Shown here: positions 17,896 through 27,328 of the stretch, piece after piece
Layout of the letters: each line of letters opens with the position of its first letter
How positions within the stretch are numbered: position 1 is the stretch's first letter
Position numbers and translations under genes: made by a program
Notes under the pieces: model-generated
Seen by the model: the letters and a program-made list of their open reading frames with translations, nothing else
Databases searched by the model: none
What the model was told of the DNA's origin: nothing
DNA from: JBKHBT01 sp046542255
GTDB lineage: Bacteria; UBP14; UBA6098; JBKHBT01
DNA: 64,000 nucleotides
Assembly: GCA_046542255.1 (NCBI GenBank)
Contig: JBKHBT010000006.1
Span: forward strand, 1-64,000
Direction: 5' to 3'

Positions 17896-19344
17896 ATGGA
17901 AAAACATCCAATAATTGTAGGCGGCGAAAGAGTAATAAAAAAAGATGCTATCGATGTCCGTTTTCCATTTAATGGAGATATTGTTCATCAGGTGGTAAAA
18001 GGCGATAGAGAAGACGTTGATAATGCGCTTTTCTATGCGGATAAATCATTCAAAAACACCAGGACTTTATCGATAAAGCAAAGACAAGATATTCTTCGTA
18101 ATCTGGCAGTCATTGTTTCTGATAAATCTGAAGATTTTGCAAAAACCATTTGCATAGAATCCGGTAAAACAATCAATGAAGCCCGTGGCGAGGTCAGCCG
18201 TTCTTTGGAGACGATTCGTCTTTCTATTTTGGCTACCGAAAAGGTTAATGGCGAAGTCTTGCCCTTATCTGCATCTCCAAATGGCCAGGGCAAATGGGGA
18301 TTCTATGAGCGATTCCCTCTTGGCCCGGCAGCTTTTATCACCCCTTTTAATTTTCCGCTTAATCTTGTCATGCACAAAGTTGCGCCTGCTATCGCGGTTG
18401 GTTGCCCTTTTATTCTCAAACCAGCATCGCAGACACCCCTGACATCCCTTATGCTCGGCGATGCCATTTTGGAAGCAGGATATCCAAGAAGAGCTGTAAG
18501 CGTGATAGCAGGTAGTGGTTCACAAATAGGCATTCTTCTTGTTTCGGCACCAGAGATTAAGACTGTCAGTTTCACCGGAAGCCCAGAAGTAGGCGAGATT
18601 ATTGCCAAAAATGCCGGAATGAAACCGATTGCGCTGGAACTTGGCTCCAATTCAGCAGCAATAATCGATAATGGCCTCGAGAAATCCGAAATGATGCGTG
18701 CTGCATCGAGAATTACACTTGGCGCATTTGCTCTTGCAGGCCAGGTATGTATCTCAACCCAAAGAGTATATATCTTGCAAGAGAGCTTCGATACATTCCT
18801 GAAATACCTGAAAGCCTTCACAAATGAAATCATTACCGGTGATCCAGGAGAAGAATCAACCAATATGGGTTCGATGATTTCCGAAGAAGAAGCGGAAAAG
18901 GCCTATGATATTATCCATAATTCCGGCGGTCAAATAGAGCAGGGCGGAAAGTTTATCGAATATGAAAATGCATGGAAATCCACAATCGAACCGACAATTG
19001 TTATCAATCCTCCGGAAGATTCGAGCCTTATAGATAGCGAGGCCTTCGCACCGGTTGTTTCCTTAAAGCCGGTGAAGACGCTCGAAGAGGCTATTCACAA
19101 AGTAGAGAATACCGATTATGGCCTTCAGACGGGTATATTTACATCCGATATCCATTCTGCACGTGAAGCTTTCGATAAGATCACTACTGGCGGAGTCATA
19201 GTAAATGATATACCGACCTTTAGAGCCGACCTTATGCCTTATGGGGGACAGAAAAAAAGCGGAATGCTTCGAGAAGGCCCAGAATTTGCTATAGAACACC
19301 TAACATATCCAAAGTCTTTCGTAGTACACAGAAGGGAGCTTTAA
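17896..19344 (+). CDS. NAD(P)-dependent aldehyde dehydrogenase
   Basis: A full-length (482-residue) ALDH-superfamily enzyme. It has the cofactor-binding FTGSPEVGE (226-234), the general base in ELGSNSA (Glu248) and the catalytic cysteine in GQVCIS (Cys285). It most resembles the lactaldehyde, succinate-semialdehyde or non-phosphorylating glyceraldehyde-3-phosphate dehydrogenase branch, and the sequence alone does not fix the substrate. AAGGA lies before the ATG. The last base of its TAA is the first base of a small membrane-protein ORF, which suggests coupled translation. Confidence 0.92.
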   Translation: MEKHPIIVGGERVIKKDAIDVRFPFNGDIVHQVVKGDREDVDNALFYADKSFKNTRTLSIKQRQDILRNLAVIVSDKSEDFAKTICIESGKTINEARGEVSRSLETIRLSILATEKVNGEVLPLSASPNGQGKWGFYERFPLGPAAFITPFNFPLNLVMHKVAPAIAVGCPFILKPASQTPLTSLMLGDAILEAGYPRRAVSVIAGSGSQIGILLVSAPEIKTVSFTGSPEVGEIIAKNAGMKPIALELGSNSAAIIDNGLEKSEMMRAASRITLGAFALAGQVCISTQRVYILQESFDTFLKYLKAFTNEIITGDPGEESTNMGSMISEEEAEKAYDIIHNSGGQIEQGGKFIEYENAWKSTIEPTIVINPPEDSSLIDSEAFAPVVSLKPVKTLEEAIHKVENTDYGLQTGIFTSDIHSAREAFDKITTGGVIVNDIPTFRADLMPYGGQKKSGMLREGPEFAIEHLTYPKSFVVHRREL

Positions 19345-19490
19345 TGCCATTTTTAATATTAGGATTACTGCTTATCATTATCGGCCTCATCATGAGATTT
19401 GCATTTGAAATTGCGTCATGCGCTATGCGAGTCTTTATCTTTATCGGTATCGGGCTTTTTATTCTCGGCATTCTTTTCTTCTTCTTCTAA
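19344..19490 (+). CDS. 48-residue two-helix membrane peptide
   Basis: The ATG shares its A with the TAA stop of the aldehyde dehydrogenase gene, with AGAAGGGAG 8-16 nt upstream acting as a ribosome binding site. The product, which starts MPFLILGLLLIIIG, has two hydrophobic helices (about 2-18 and 30-48) joined by a short polar turn containing Arg and Cys. Such strongly hydrophobic content over the full length, plus the coupling to the upstream gene, makes chance less likely. Its last 75 bp lie antisense to the 3' end of the xer gene. No family recognised; if real, an inner-membrane hairpin peptide. Confidence 0.5.
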   Translation: MPFLILGLLLIIIGLIMRFAFEIASCAMRVFIFIGIGLFILGILFFFF

Positions 19491-20411
19491 ATACCTTTGG
19501 CCTCTTGGATGTGCTTTATTATAGACCTTCTTTAGATGTTCGATTGTAGTATGGGTATAGATCTGTGTAGTAGATAGGCTTTTATGGCCGAGTAGTTCTT
19601 TTATCGACATAAGGTCGGCACCTTTTTCAAGAAGATGTGTTGCGAAGCTATGCCTGAGCGTATGAGGCGTTACATGGATGCCTGTGGCAGGGCCGAGCCA
19701 AAGCGTAACGATATTATAAACTTCTTTGGGTAAAAGTCTACGGCCTCTTCGGTGCAAAAAAAGAGCAGTTTCGCCCGGATATCTTTCGCTTTTGAAGTTA
19801 TCCCGAATATGAAGATATTTCATAAGTGCATTTTCGGCATGATTATTGTAATACACAATTCGCTCTTTTTTACCCTTTCCAAATACCTTAATTTTCTTCT
19901 TTTTGAAATCGATATCATTTTTATCCATATTAAGAAGCTCGCCCCGGCGGATACCTGTCGCATAGAAAAGCTCCATAATGGCGATATCGCGTATGTCTTC
20001 ATCGGTTTCGGCTTTGAAGCTATCGAGTGCATCTTCCAGCTTTGCCATTTGCAGGAAATTCGGTATTACTGTATCTTTCCTGGGTAGGTTAAGGTATTTG
20101 GCAATATCGGCCTGGACGGCTTCTTCTTTATACATGAATTTATAAAGGCTTCTGATAGCGACAATTTTTCTCTCTATCGATGCTGGTTTATATCCGGCTT
20201 CGCGAAGGCCCATAACAAAGCCCTGCAAAACGATTAAATCGATTTCACATGGATTATCATATCCTGAAGAGAATTTCTCTTGTAGATATTCTGCAAATTG
20301 CGTGAGGTCATTCTCATAGTTTTCAACTGTATAATGAGAATAATTCTGCTCTTTATCTATAAATAACAGATATTCGGCAATAAGGTCGTCAATTGTTTTT
20401 ATGTCGGGCAT
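19416..20411 (-). CDS. Tyrosine recombinase of the XerC/XerD type
   Basis: The product has an N-terminal SAM-like DNA-binding domain (about 5-105) and a catalytic domain with the full tyrosine-recombinase set: Arg155 in TGIRRGEL, His250 and Arg253 in HTLRHSFATHLL, His276 in LGHKSL and Tyr285 in TTQIYTH. Xer enzymes resolve chromosome dimers at dif; XerC and XerD cannot be told apart here and I found no dif site. The conserved core ends near residue 303; a 28-residue Lys/Glu/Asp-rich tail follows and is the part overlapped by the small antisense ORF. It starts 21 nt after topA on the same strand, an arrangement also known from Firmicutes (topA followed by a xer gene). Confidence 0.93.
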   Translation of the reverse strand: MPDIKTIDDLIAEYLLFIDKEQNYSHYTVENYENDLTQFAEYLQEKFSSGYDNPCEIDLIVLQGFVMGLREAGYKPASIERKIVAIRSLYKFMYKEEAVQADIAKYLNLPRKDTVIPNFLQMAKLEDALDSFKAETDEDIRDIAIMELFYATGIRRGELLNMDKNDIDFKKKKIKVFGKGKKERIVYYNNHAENALMKYLHIRDNFKSERYPGETALFLHRRGRRLLPKEVYNIVTLWLGPATGIHVTPHTLRHSFATHLLEKGADLMSIKELLGHKSLSTTQIYTHTTIEHLKKVYNKAHPRGQRYLEEEEKNAENKKPDTDKDKDSHSA

Positions 20412-20432
20412 CTTGCCATTTCGAGGCTGAAA

Positions 20433-22718
20433 TTATTCTTTAGTCGATTTTTCCTTAGACTTCGAACGAGACTTTCTCCGCCTCGGTTTCTTATGTCCTT
20501 CTTCAGCCCAATCGCATTCTGGATTTGGACAGTATTTGAAACTCTTTTTCTTGGACTTTTTCTTGAAAAGGGGCACAGTCTCGCATTTCGGGCATTTCTC
20601 ATCGACAGGAATATCCCATGATGCAAATTCGCATTTGGGATAATTGCTGCATCCGACAAAAGTCCTACCGCGCTTTGTAACTCTTTCTATGAGTTGACCA
20701 TCGCAATCAGTTTCCGGGCAATCGAATCCAAGGTAGAATGGTGCGATAAAGTCGCAATCTGGATATCCCGTGCATCCGATAAACCTTCCCGGGCCGCGCC
20801 TTGCATGCTTAACAGTAACAGCTTTGCCGCATTTTGGGCATTTCATATTCTTGATATGGTCAGGAAGCTTCTCCTGCTCTTCTTCGAGAGGTTGGGCATT
20901 CTTGCATTCAGGAAATCCGCTACATGCTAAAAATTTGCCGTGTGGGCCCCATTTGACTATCATAGGCGAGCCACATTTCTCGCAGACTTTGTCTGTTTTT
21001 TCTTCGTATTTTTCTTTTAGTTCTTTGCGATTTTCTAGAACTTCTTTCAGATGCTCTTCAAATGGATTATAAAATTCCCTAAGCAGGCTTATCCAGTCTT
21101 TCTTGCCTTCTTCGACTTCATCTAAATCAGATTCCATATGTGCTGTGAAATTGACCTGGAATAAATCGGGAAATTTATCGACAAGTATCTTCTGAACTTC
21201 TATTCCGAGTTTTGTGGGAATGAGTTTACCATCTGCTTTGTTTACATAATTTCTGTGGAAGAGTGTGCTTATAATCTGCGCATAAGTACTTGGCCGTCCT
21301 ACGCCATTTTTCTCCAGTTCCTGTACGAGAGTTCCTTCTGAGTATCTAGCAGGCGGCGATGTCTCTTTTCTTTGCAGTTCTTTCTCTGCCATTTTCATAG
21401 CCGAACCTTCTGGAATGGAAGGAATGAGAGCTTTTTTTGCCTTTTCTTTGCTAAGTCTCTTGGGGAACATTTTCAAAAATCCTTCAAATTGCAAAATTGA
21501 GTCCTGAGCTTTGAATGAATATTTGCCGCTTTCAGCCTTTATAGTTATTTCTTCATAGATTGCTTCGCTCATTTGTGATGCCATAAACTGGCTATAGATC
21601 AAATTATAAAGACGCAGTTGTTCGCGATTGAGAAAATCTTCGATATTTTTAGGATTTCTTCCAGGATTAGTTGGCCTGATGGCTTCATGTGCATCCTGAG
21701 CCTTTTTGCTGGTCTTAAATTGACGGCTGTTAAGATATTTTTCGCCGAATTGTTCGGCAATAACTTCGGCTGCATTTTTGATAGCATCATCAGAAAGCCT
21801 GATTGAATCGGTTCTCATATAGGTTATTATACCGGCATGGCCTTCTTTGCCTAAATCGATACCTTCGTATAGGCCCTGAGCAATCCTCATTGTTCTGCTG
21901 GCAGAAAAGCCTAAGACTGAATGAGCACGAAGCTGTAAGGTTGAAGTTTTGAAAGGAGGCGTGGGTTTTTTCTTTGTTTTCCTCTTACGAAGCGATGTAA
22001 TCTCGATGCCTTTTTGTTCGATTTCTTTTATAATTCTTTCGGCATCTTCTTTTGTTGGGATTGTCCCGACCTTGACTTTTTTGCCATCGATTTTATCGAG
22101 ATTTGCCCAGAATTTTTTGCCATTATATTCTAATTGGACTTTTATCTCATAGTATTGCTGTGGGACAAATGCTTGTACTTCTGCTTCTTTTTCGCAGATC
22201 AATCGTAATGCCACACTCTGGACTCTTCCAGCAGAAAGTCCTTTGTAAAGGGCATACCAAAGCACCGGCGAGACTTTATATCCAACCAAACGATCGAGTA
22301 CTCGTCTTGCCTGTTGAGCATTGACTTTGTTTTCATCGATTTTCATTGGATTATTTATGCCATTAAGCACTGCTTTACGAGTAATCTCATTGAAAACAGC
22401 ACGATAAACATGCTCATCATCGGCTTTTAACAATCTGGCGATATGCCATGCTATGGCTTCGCCTTCGCGATCAGGGTCAGATGCAAGATAGATTTCCTCT
22501 GCATTCTCAGCAGCTTTCTTAAGTTCTTTAACAATCTTCTTTTTACCGGGTATTACGCGATAACGTGGCTTGAAATCATTTTTTAGGTCAACTGCAAGCG
22601 TATTTTTGGGTAAATCGACCAGATGGCCGCCGGAAGCAAATATCTTGAATTTGCGTCCGAGAAATTTTTTGAGAGTACGTGACTTTGCGGGAGACTCGAC
22701 AATAACTAATTTGCTCAT
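20433..22718 (-). CDS. topA: DNA topoisomerase I
   Basis: A 761-residue type IA topoisomerase that relaxes negative supercoils. The Toprim domain starts KLVIVESPAK and carries ASDPDREGEAIAWHI (79-93) for the metal-binding acidic residues. The active-site tyrosine is Tyr300 in ITYMRTDSIRLS. The C-terminus has four zinc ribbons, opening CEKC, CPKC, CPETDC and CPKC, followed by a Lys/Arg/Ser-rich tail that probably helps DNA binding. It lies between rpoZ (2 nt gap) and xer. Confidence 0.97.
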   Translation of the reverse strand: MSKLVIVESPAKSRTLKKFLGRKFKIFASGGHLVDLPKNTLAVDLKNDFKPRYRVIPGKKKIVKELKKAAENAEEIYLASDPDREGEAIAWHIARLLKADDEHVYRAVFNEITRKAVLNGINNPMKIDENKVNAQQARRVLDRLVGYKVSPVLWYALYKGLSAGRVQSVALRLICEKEAEVQAFVPQQYYEIKVQLEYNGKKFWANLDKIDGKKVKVGTIPTKEDAERIIKEIEQKGIEITSLRKRKTKKKPTPPFKTSTLQLRAHSVLGFSASRTMRIAQGLYEGIDLGKEGHAGIITYMRTDSIRLSDDAIKNAAEVIAEQFGEKYLNSRQFKTSKKAQDAHEAIRPTNPGRNPKNIEDFLNREQLRLYNLIYSQFMASQMSEAIYEEITIKAESGKYSFKAQDSILQFEGFLKMFPKRLSKEKAKKALIPSIPEGSAMKMAEKELQRKETSPPARYSEGTLVQELEKNGVGRPSTYAQIISTLFHRNYVNKADGKLIPTKLGIEVQKILVDKFPDLFQVNFTAHMESDLDEVEEGKKDWISLLREFYNPFEEHLKEVLENRKELKEKYEEKTDKVCEKCGSPMIVKWGPHGKFLACSGFPECKNAQPLEEEQEKLPDHIKNMKCPKCGKAVTVKHARRGPGRFIGCTGYPDCDFIAPFYLGFDCPETDCDGQLIERVTKRGRTFVGCSNYPKCEFASWDIPVDEKCPKCETVPLFKKKSKKKSFKYCPNPECDWAEEGHKKPRRRKSRSKSKEKSTKE

Positions 22719-22720
22719 AC

Positions 22721-22981
22721 TTAAAACTTCTTAATCTCTCTGATTTCTTCTTTTTCATTAGGTTTTCTATTATATTCGAATGTCAATCTCTCCTCGAGGA
22801 TTTCTTGCAATGCAAAGTTTGTGGGCTTATCTTTTTCGATCAAAGGCATCTGGTATCTTTTCTGAAGATTGATTCTAATTGCATTGATTTGTCTGGCGCG
22901 TCTTGCTGCAAGAAGGACAGCTTCGTATTTGTTTACGCCGAATTCTTCGAATGAAAATATCCTTGTTGGCTTTTTTAGCAT
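22721..22981 (-). CDS. rpoZ: RNA polymerase omega subunit
   Basis: An 86-residue protein with the omega/Rpb6 signature NKYEAVLLAARRARQIN (17-33) and a charged C-terminus. Omega binds beta-prime and helps core polymerase assembly; in many bacteria it is encoded right after gmk, as here, where its ATG directly abuts the gmk stop. topA follows 2 nt later. The gene pair order gmk-rpoZ supports the assignment of this short ORF. Confidence 0.9.
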   Translation of the reverse strand: MLKKPTRIFSFEEFGVNKYEAVLLAARRARQINAIRINLQKRYQMPLIEKDKPTNFALQEILEERLTFEYNRKPNEKEEIREIKKF

Positions 22982-23611
22982 TTAGTTTATTCCTTTCCAT
23001 TCTATTTCATCTATTCGAGAAAGTTTGGAAGACTCGGCTCGAATAATAGTCTCTAGAACATTTATTGCATCTTCGATTTCATCATTGATAACTACATAAT
23101 CGTACTTATGAATATTTGAAAACTCCCACCGCGCATTTTTCAAACGGATATCAATATCTTTCTCGGAATCTGTGCATCTGGATTTTAGGCGATTTTTAAG
23201 CTCATTATAACTGGGAGTAATAATAAATACCAGCACGGCATTGTCTTTGTATATTTCTTTTAGCTGTAATGCACCCTGTACATCGATATCGAATATCAGG
23301 ATTTTCCTTTTTTTTAGGGCTTTTTCGATATTTGTTTTGTCTGTTCCATAGTAATTGCCGTGGACTTTGGCCCATTCAGCGAAATCGTCATTTTTGATTT
23401 TGCTTTTGAATTCATCTTCGGACACAAAAACATAATCAGTGCCATTTTTTTCATTATTGCGCATTTTTCTTGTAGTTGTTGATACAGAGTATTCGAGGTC
23501 GGGGTATTTTTCGAGCATTTTTTTGTAAATGGTAGTTTTCCCAGCACCAGATGGAGCAGAAAGAATCAAAAGAAAACCATGTCTTGTAAAGATTTTATTA
23601 TCATTGAACAT
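22982..23611 (-). CDS. gmk: Guanylate kinase
   Basis: A 209-residue nucleotide kinase that phosphorylates GMP to GDP. The P-loop is SAPSGAGKTT at 18-27, followed by the GMP-binding YSVSTTTRKMR, and the lid and core segments FDIDVQGALQLK and SRCTDSEKDI are in the expected order. The N-terminal extension of about 12 residues is short and unremarkable. The start overlaps the yicC-like gene by 11 nt, so the two are translationally linked. Confidence 0.95.
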   Translation of the reverse strand: MFNDNKIFTRHGFLLILSAPSGAGKTTIYKKMLEKYPDLEYSVSTTTRKMRNNEKNGTDYVFVSEDEFKSKIKNDDFAEWAKVHGNYYGTDKTNIEKALKKRKILIFDIDVQGALQLKEIYKDNAVLVFIITPSYNELKNRLKSRCTDSEKDIDIRLKNARWEFSNIHKYDYVVINDEIEDAINVLETIIRAESSKLSRIDEIEWKGIN

Positions 23612-24473
23612 TTCTTAGTTGTTCCCGAATTCTTTCTGTTTGTTCCTTGATTTCTATCACAGACGAGACGATATCTATAACTTGCGATTTCGCTGCGATA
23701 GTATTCGCCTCTCGATGGATTTCTTGAATAATAAAGTTCAGTTTTGTACCGACCGGTGGTTCTTGCTTGACTGTATCTTTGAATTGCTCGATATGTGAAT
23801 CCAACCGCACGATCTCCTCGGATATGTCCATTTTGGATAATGCGAGAGTAACTTCCTGTGCCAGCCTTTCTGGCGTAATACTTGCCGGCAATGAATTCTG
23901 GAGCTTTTTGATTCTTTCCTTAGCGAGTTCTGGTAGGTCTATTTCCGCGCTTTTGATGATTGCTGTCTGTTTTGCGATCCTATCGATTCTTTCCAAAATA
24001 TCTTCCTGAAGGTTCTTGCCTTCTTTAATTTGCATTTTTATAAGAGCATCCGAGGCATCATCGAAAGCTGAAAAAAGCGCATTTTCGATTTCATTTAATG
24101 CCGAATCGTCCAGTTTTTTGATCAGGACATCTTCAATTGTCAGCACATCGCGGAGAGTAATAGGGCTAGTTTCGATATTTTTCTTTCGAAGTTGCTCTAA
24201 AAGCTCGACATAATTTCCCAGAGCAGAATAATTGACATCGATATTGTATGGGGATTTTTTGCCGGTAACAAGTTCGGCAGTAATCATTACTTCGCCTCTT
24301 GTGAATTTTTTTGTGACAGTTTCACGTAGCGGGTTTTCGAAATTACCGAGCACCGACTGCAAACGGAATCTCTGCTCGAGATAGCGGCTATTAAGAGACT
24401 GCAAATTGACGCTTACTGTAAACTCGCCAACCTTTTTTCTTGCGCTGCCATATCCTGTCATACTCAACAACAT
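23601..24473 (-). CDS. YicC/YloC family protein
   Basis: A 290-residue homologue of YicC, a family with reported endoribonuclease activity in E. coli. Both conserved ends are present: SMTGYGSARK at residues 4-13 and the C-terminal GTKLNFIIQEIHREANTI motif. The middle is a long helical segment. First gene of the yicC-gmk-rpoZ-topA-xer set, a partial match to the common yicC-gmk-rpoZ order; coaBC and priA, which often follow in other phyla, are replaced here by topA and xer. A strong -35 element lies upstream. Confidence 0.9.
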   Translation of the reverse strand: MLLSMTGYGSARKKVGEFTVSVNLQSLNSRYLEQRFRLQSVLGNFENPLRETVTKKFTRGEVMITAELVTGKKSPYNIDVNYSALGNYVELLEQLRKKNIETSPITLRDVLTIEDVLIKKLDDSALNEIENALFSAFDDASDALIKMQIKEGKNLQEDILERIDRIAKQTAIIKSAEIDLPELAKERIKKLQNSLPASITPERLAQEVTLALSKMDISEEIVRLDSHIEQFKDTVKQEPPVGTKLNFIIQEIHREANTIAAKSQVIDIVSSVIEIKEQTERIREQLRNVQ

Positions 24474-24483
24474 AACTACAGAA

Positions 24484-24510
24484 TTTATATTGATCCCCCC
24501 ACATTGTCAA
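24484..24510 (-). promoter_or_regulatory. Candidate promoter for the yicC operon
   Basis: Read on the minus strand, a perfect TTGACA (24510-24505) is followed after 15 bp by TATAAA (24489-24484). The transcript would start about 15 nt upstream of the yicC ATG and could serve yicC, gmk, rpoZ, topA and xer. The spacing is shorter than the ideal 17. Confidence 0.5.
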
Positions 24511-24572
24511 TTTATTTTTTTGATAACGGGACTAAAACATTAATGTCGATAGCCTAAAAATCGGCTTGAAGT

Positions 24573-27251
24573 TTATCTGATAAGGGTAAGTGTTCCCTCA
24601 CATATAAGCTCCCCATCTCTTTCTATCACATAAATATAGATTCCCGGTGAACAAATATTGCCGTTATTGTCTCGTCCATTCCATAAATGAGAATCATAGT
24701 CTGATGTATGCAGAACTGGGCCAAGTTCATCTTCGTAAATCAACTGGCGCCGACGGTCAAATATTTTAAGGTCAGCAGGTTCGGAATACATAAATGGGAA
24801 TTCAAAGACTGTTTTGTCATTGAAGCCATCTGAATTTGGTGTGAATGGATTTGGATATTGATAACAAGTAACCATAGGTTCTATTATAAATGCATACTCG
24901 AAAGTAGATTCATTATCGGCACAGTAATCAGTTGAATCAGAAGCTGTTATCCTGAAGCGAATTGTATCTCCCTGAATAAATCTTTCACCCGACCAATCTG
25001 GATTGTAGCGAAGATCGCCTTCGCGTGTCTCCGGGTCATAGTCAATTCTGTATGTAGAAGGGTCCATGATTTCGTCATTTAGCTCAAATTCGATATTATC
25101 CACATCGACTCCAGCGAGGTTATCATAGAAATCAACCTGTATCATCTGAAGATTGTTTAGCACCATGTCTAAGCTCTCGGGGGGTGAAACAAGTTCATAT
25201 TGCGGTGGCATAAGGTCCATCATAAAATACCAACTGACAAGGTCGACACCAGCATTACCGAGGCTATCTTCTATATGTAAAACCTCGACATTAACCAGCT
25301 CTTCATTTTCGAATGGCTCATCGGGTGTGAATACCAAAAATAGCGAATCATAATTGTACTCTAATCTTGCATCTGGCCATGTAATATGCTCTCCGCCAAT
25401 ATTTAATTCGAGTGTTGACAGGTCGAGTCCATTTTCATCGTAAACATCTATACGAATAATCTGGTCTATACAGGATGATATGGTACTGTCTTCTGGATAA
25501 TTGATAAATGTAGGTGGGCCTCCGGTTGCAATGAAGAATCTGGAGCCCATGCTGTCGATATTAGCGCCACAGGGCCATCCGACTGTGGAATCGCCTGCTA
25601 CTGTCATGATATTAATCGTATCACCCCCGGACCATCTGAGGTCGGCTATAAGTGGGTCGAAGTATAGCAGGTTTCTATCGACATCGTATTCCAAAGCAGC
25701 ATCATCGATAGTATATTCGGTTCCATCGATTCTGAAAATAATGCTGGAAGGATCAACGCCAGTGACTAAATCTTCAATAGAAACAACAATACTGTCCGGA
25801 CGAATTGTTGCCAGAACAGCATCGGTAGTTGGCCAATAGTCAAAGAAAATTGGCGGTTCAAGGTCTGTTAAGAAAGTCCAATACACTGGGCTTGGCAAAG
25901 AAACACCCTTATTATTCAAACATCTTTGGACAATAACTGTCGTAATTTCACCGCTTGCGAATGGTGGATCAGGATGGATAACAAGGTCCGGTTCATCAAA
26001 CCTTAATTCAGGAGAATGATATGTATAGAGCTTTGAGAAAGCACTATCTGGAGCGACCCTTCGCTCGACCATTATCTCGATGCTGGCAGTGTCAACAACA
26101 AACATCGTATCGTACATAAGCATAACAATGCTATCATTGGGACATGCATCGATCGAAGATTCTGCTGGATTTACAATCTCTGCCTGTGGCATGGAAGCGA
26201 AGCAATCTGTATTAGTAGCACAGCCTGTTACTGTATCCATATAAGAAAAACCGGGGCCCCAGAATACAGCATTGAAACATAGCTCAGAGCCATCGGCGTC
26301 CGGGTCGAGGATTACTCTCCAGCCAAAATTTATTGTATCTTCAGCCGGCACATACGGATATCGAAGTGTATCTACGGTCATAAGATCGATGCCGGGGCCT
26401 GGAAGAAGTGTCGCATATACTGTATCGAGAAAGGTACCTGTGCCATTAGCAGCAGAGATATTGATAGCGAAAGATTCTCCGATTAGGCCAACTACATCAG
26501 GAAAAATAACATCCCAACCGACATCGAGGGCATAATATTCTCCACCAGAATCCTCGCTAATTGCTCTGTATTCAGGCCCACCAATAGGTGTATCGCTATA
26601 AGGACTTGCTGAAAGAAAAACAACTGAGCCAGATGACATCACAAGGTCATAGACTCCATCTGGGTCTTCATCTGAGTATGGATAGCCGGGACTCCATTCG
26701 GAGCCATCGCCAAGCTCATGTGACGGGGCATCGGTAAATCCAAGAATAACATGTAACGAAGTTGGGCGCCATTCATATTGACGAATAGCATCAGCAATAG
26801 CATCCATAAGTACTTCGGGGCCATCGCCCCCGCCGGACGCACCGCAGGCTGTAATCAAGCTAATAAATTCTGAAGGGTCATCTGTCATCTGAAAACCCGG
26901 CCGTGCATCATCGAAATCCCAAATTAATGTGCTATCTCCATAAGGAATCCCACCAAGTTGATAGTCGTATCCGCCGGATTCGAGAGCGGCGATAAAGTCA
27001 ACGATATTGTCCTGTACATCAGAAATCTCACCCCCCATAGAACCGGAGGAGTCGATGCAAAAAACAATATCTACACCGCCATCCTGGTCGCGGCAGCCCA
27101 TCGCATAATAAAAATAATCATCGAGCTGTTCTAAAATTTGGGTAGTGTTATTATTGCTGACCTCGAAATTATGATAGCTAAATCCATCAGCCGCAAAAAG
27201 ACCGAAAGCAATTAGCAATATTGAAATTAAACAAATTTTGTATATTTTCAT
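24573..27251 (-). CDS. Exported von Willebrand A-domain protein with type B sorting tail
   Basis: I start it at the ATG at 27251, 6 nt after GGGAG. The 892-residue product has a signal peptide (1-23), a VWA domain from about residue 60 with the MIDAS motif DSSGS (Asp67), then four tandem Ig-like modules of about 100-130 residues (roughly 350-790), for example those containing DENGLDLSTL and DNLAGVDVDNI. The C-terminus begins YQYPNPFTPNSDGFND, the gliding-motility/type B sorting tail found in Bacteroidetes type IX cargo. Likely a surface adhesin with metal-dependent binding. It is paralogous in modules to the genes at 40839 and 43604. Confidence 0.88.
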   Translation of the reverse strand: MKIYKICLISILLIAFGLFAADGFSYHNFEVSNNNTTQILEQLDDYFYYAMGCRDQDGGVDIVFCIDSSGSMGGEISDVQDNIVDFIAALESGGYDYQLGGIPYGDSTLIWDFDDARPGFQMTDDPSEFISLITACGASGGGDGPEVLMDAIADAIRQYEWRPTSLHVILGFTDAPSHELGDGSEWSPGYPYSDEDPDGVYDLVMSSGSVVFLSASPYSDTPIGGPEYRAISEDSGGEYYALDVGWDVIFPDVVGLIGESFAINISAANGTGTFLDTVYATLLPGPGIDLMTVDTLRYPYVPAEDTINFGWRVILDPDADGSELCFNAVFWGPGFSYMDTVTGCATNTDCFASMPQAEIVNPAESSIDACPNDSIVMLMYDTMFVVDTASIEIMVERRVAPDSAFSKLYTYHSPELRFDEPDLVIHPDPPFASGEITTVIVQRCLNNKGVSLPSPVYWTFLTDLEPPIFFDYWPTTDAVLATIRPDSIVVSIEDLVTGVDPSSIIFRIDGTEYTIDDAALEYDVDRNLLYFDPLIADLRWSGGDTINIMTVAGDSTVGWPCGANIDSMGSRFFIATGGPPTFINYPEDSTISSCIDQIIRIDVYDENGLDLSTLELNIGGEHITWPDARLEYNYDSLFLVFTPDEPFENEELVNVEVLHIEDSLGNAGVDLVSWYFMMDLMPPQYELVSPPESLDMVLNNLQMIQVDFYDNLAGVDVDNIEFELNDEIMDPSTYRIDYDPETREGDLRYNPDWSGERFIQGDTIRFRITASDSTDYCADNESTFEYAFIIEPMVTCYQYPNPFTPNSDGFNDKTVFEFPFMYSEPADLKIFDRRRQLIYEDELGPVLHTSDYDSHLWNGRDNNGNICSPGIYIYVIERDGELICEGTLTLIR

Positions 27252-27328
27252 CAAAAACTCCCTTAAATATTTATTTTTTTGTATGCCAGACTAAGACATA
27301 CAGCTATTTACACATATAAGTTTACATA

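Noticed and set aside
18303..18863. 186-codon open frame antisense to the aldehyde dehydrogenase gene
   Set aside because: The plus-strand gene has all catalytic motifs; the antisense product resembles nothing and lacks a start signal.
27265..27295. TGTATG...CATACA hairpin after ecfT as a terminator
   Set aside because: On the ecfT strand the hairpin is followed by A, not T.
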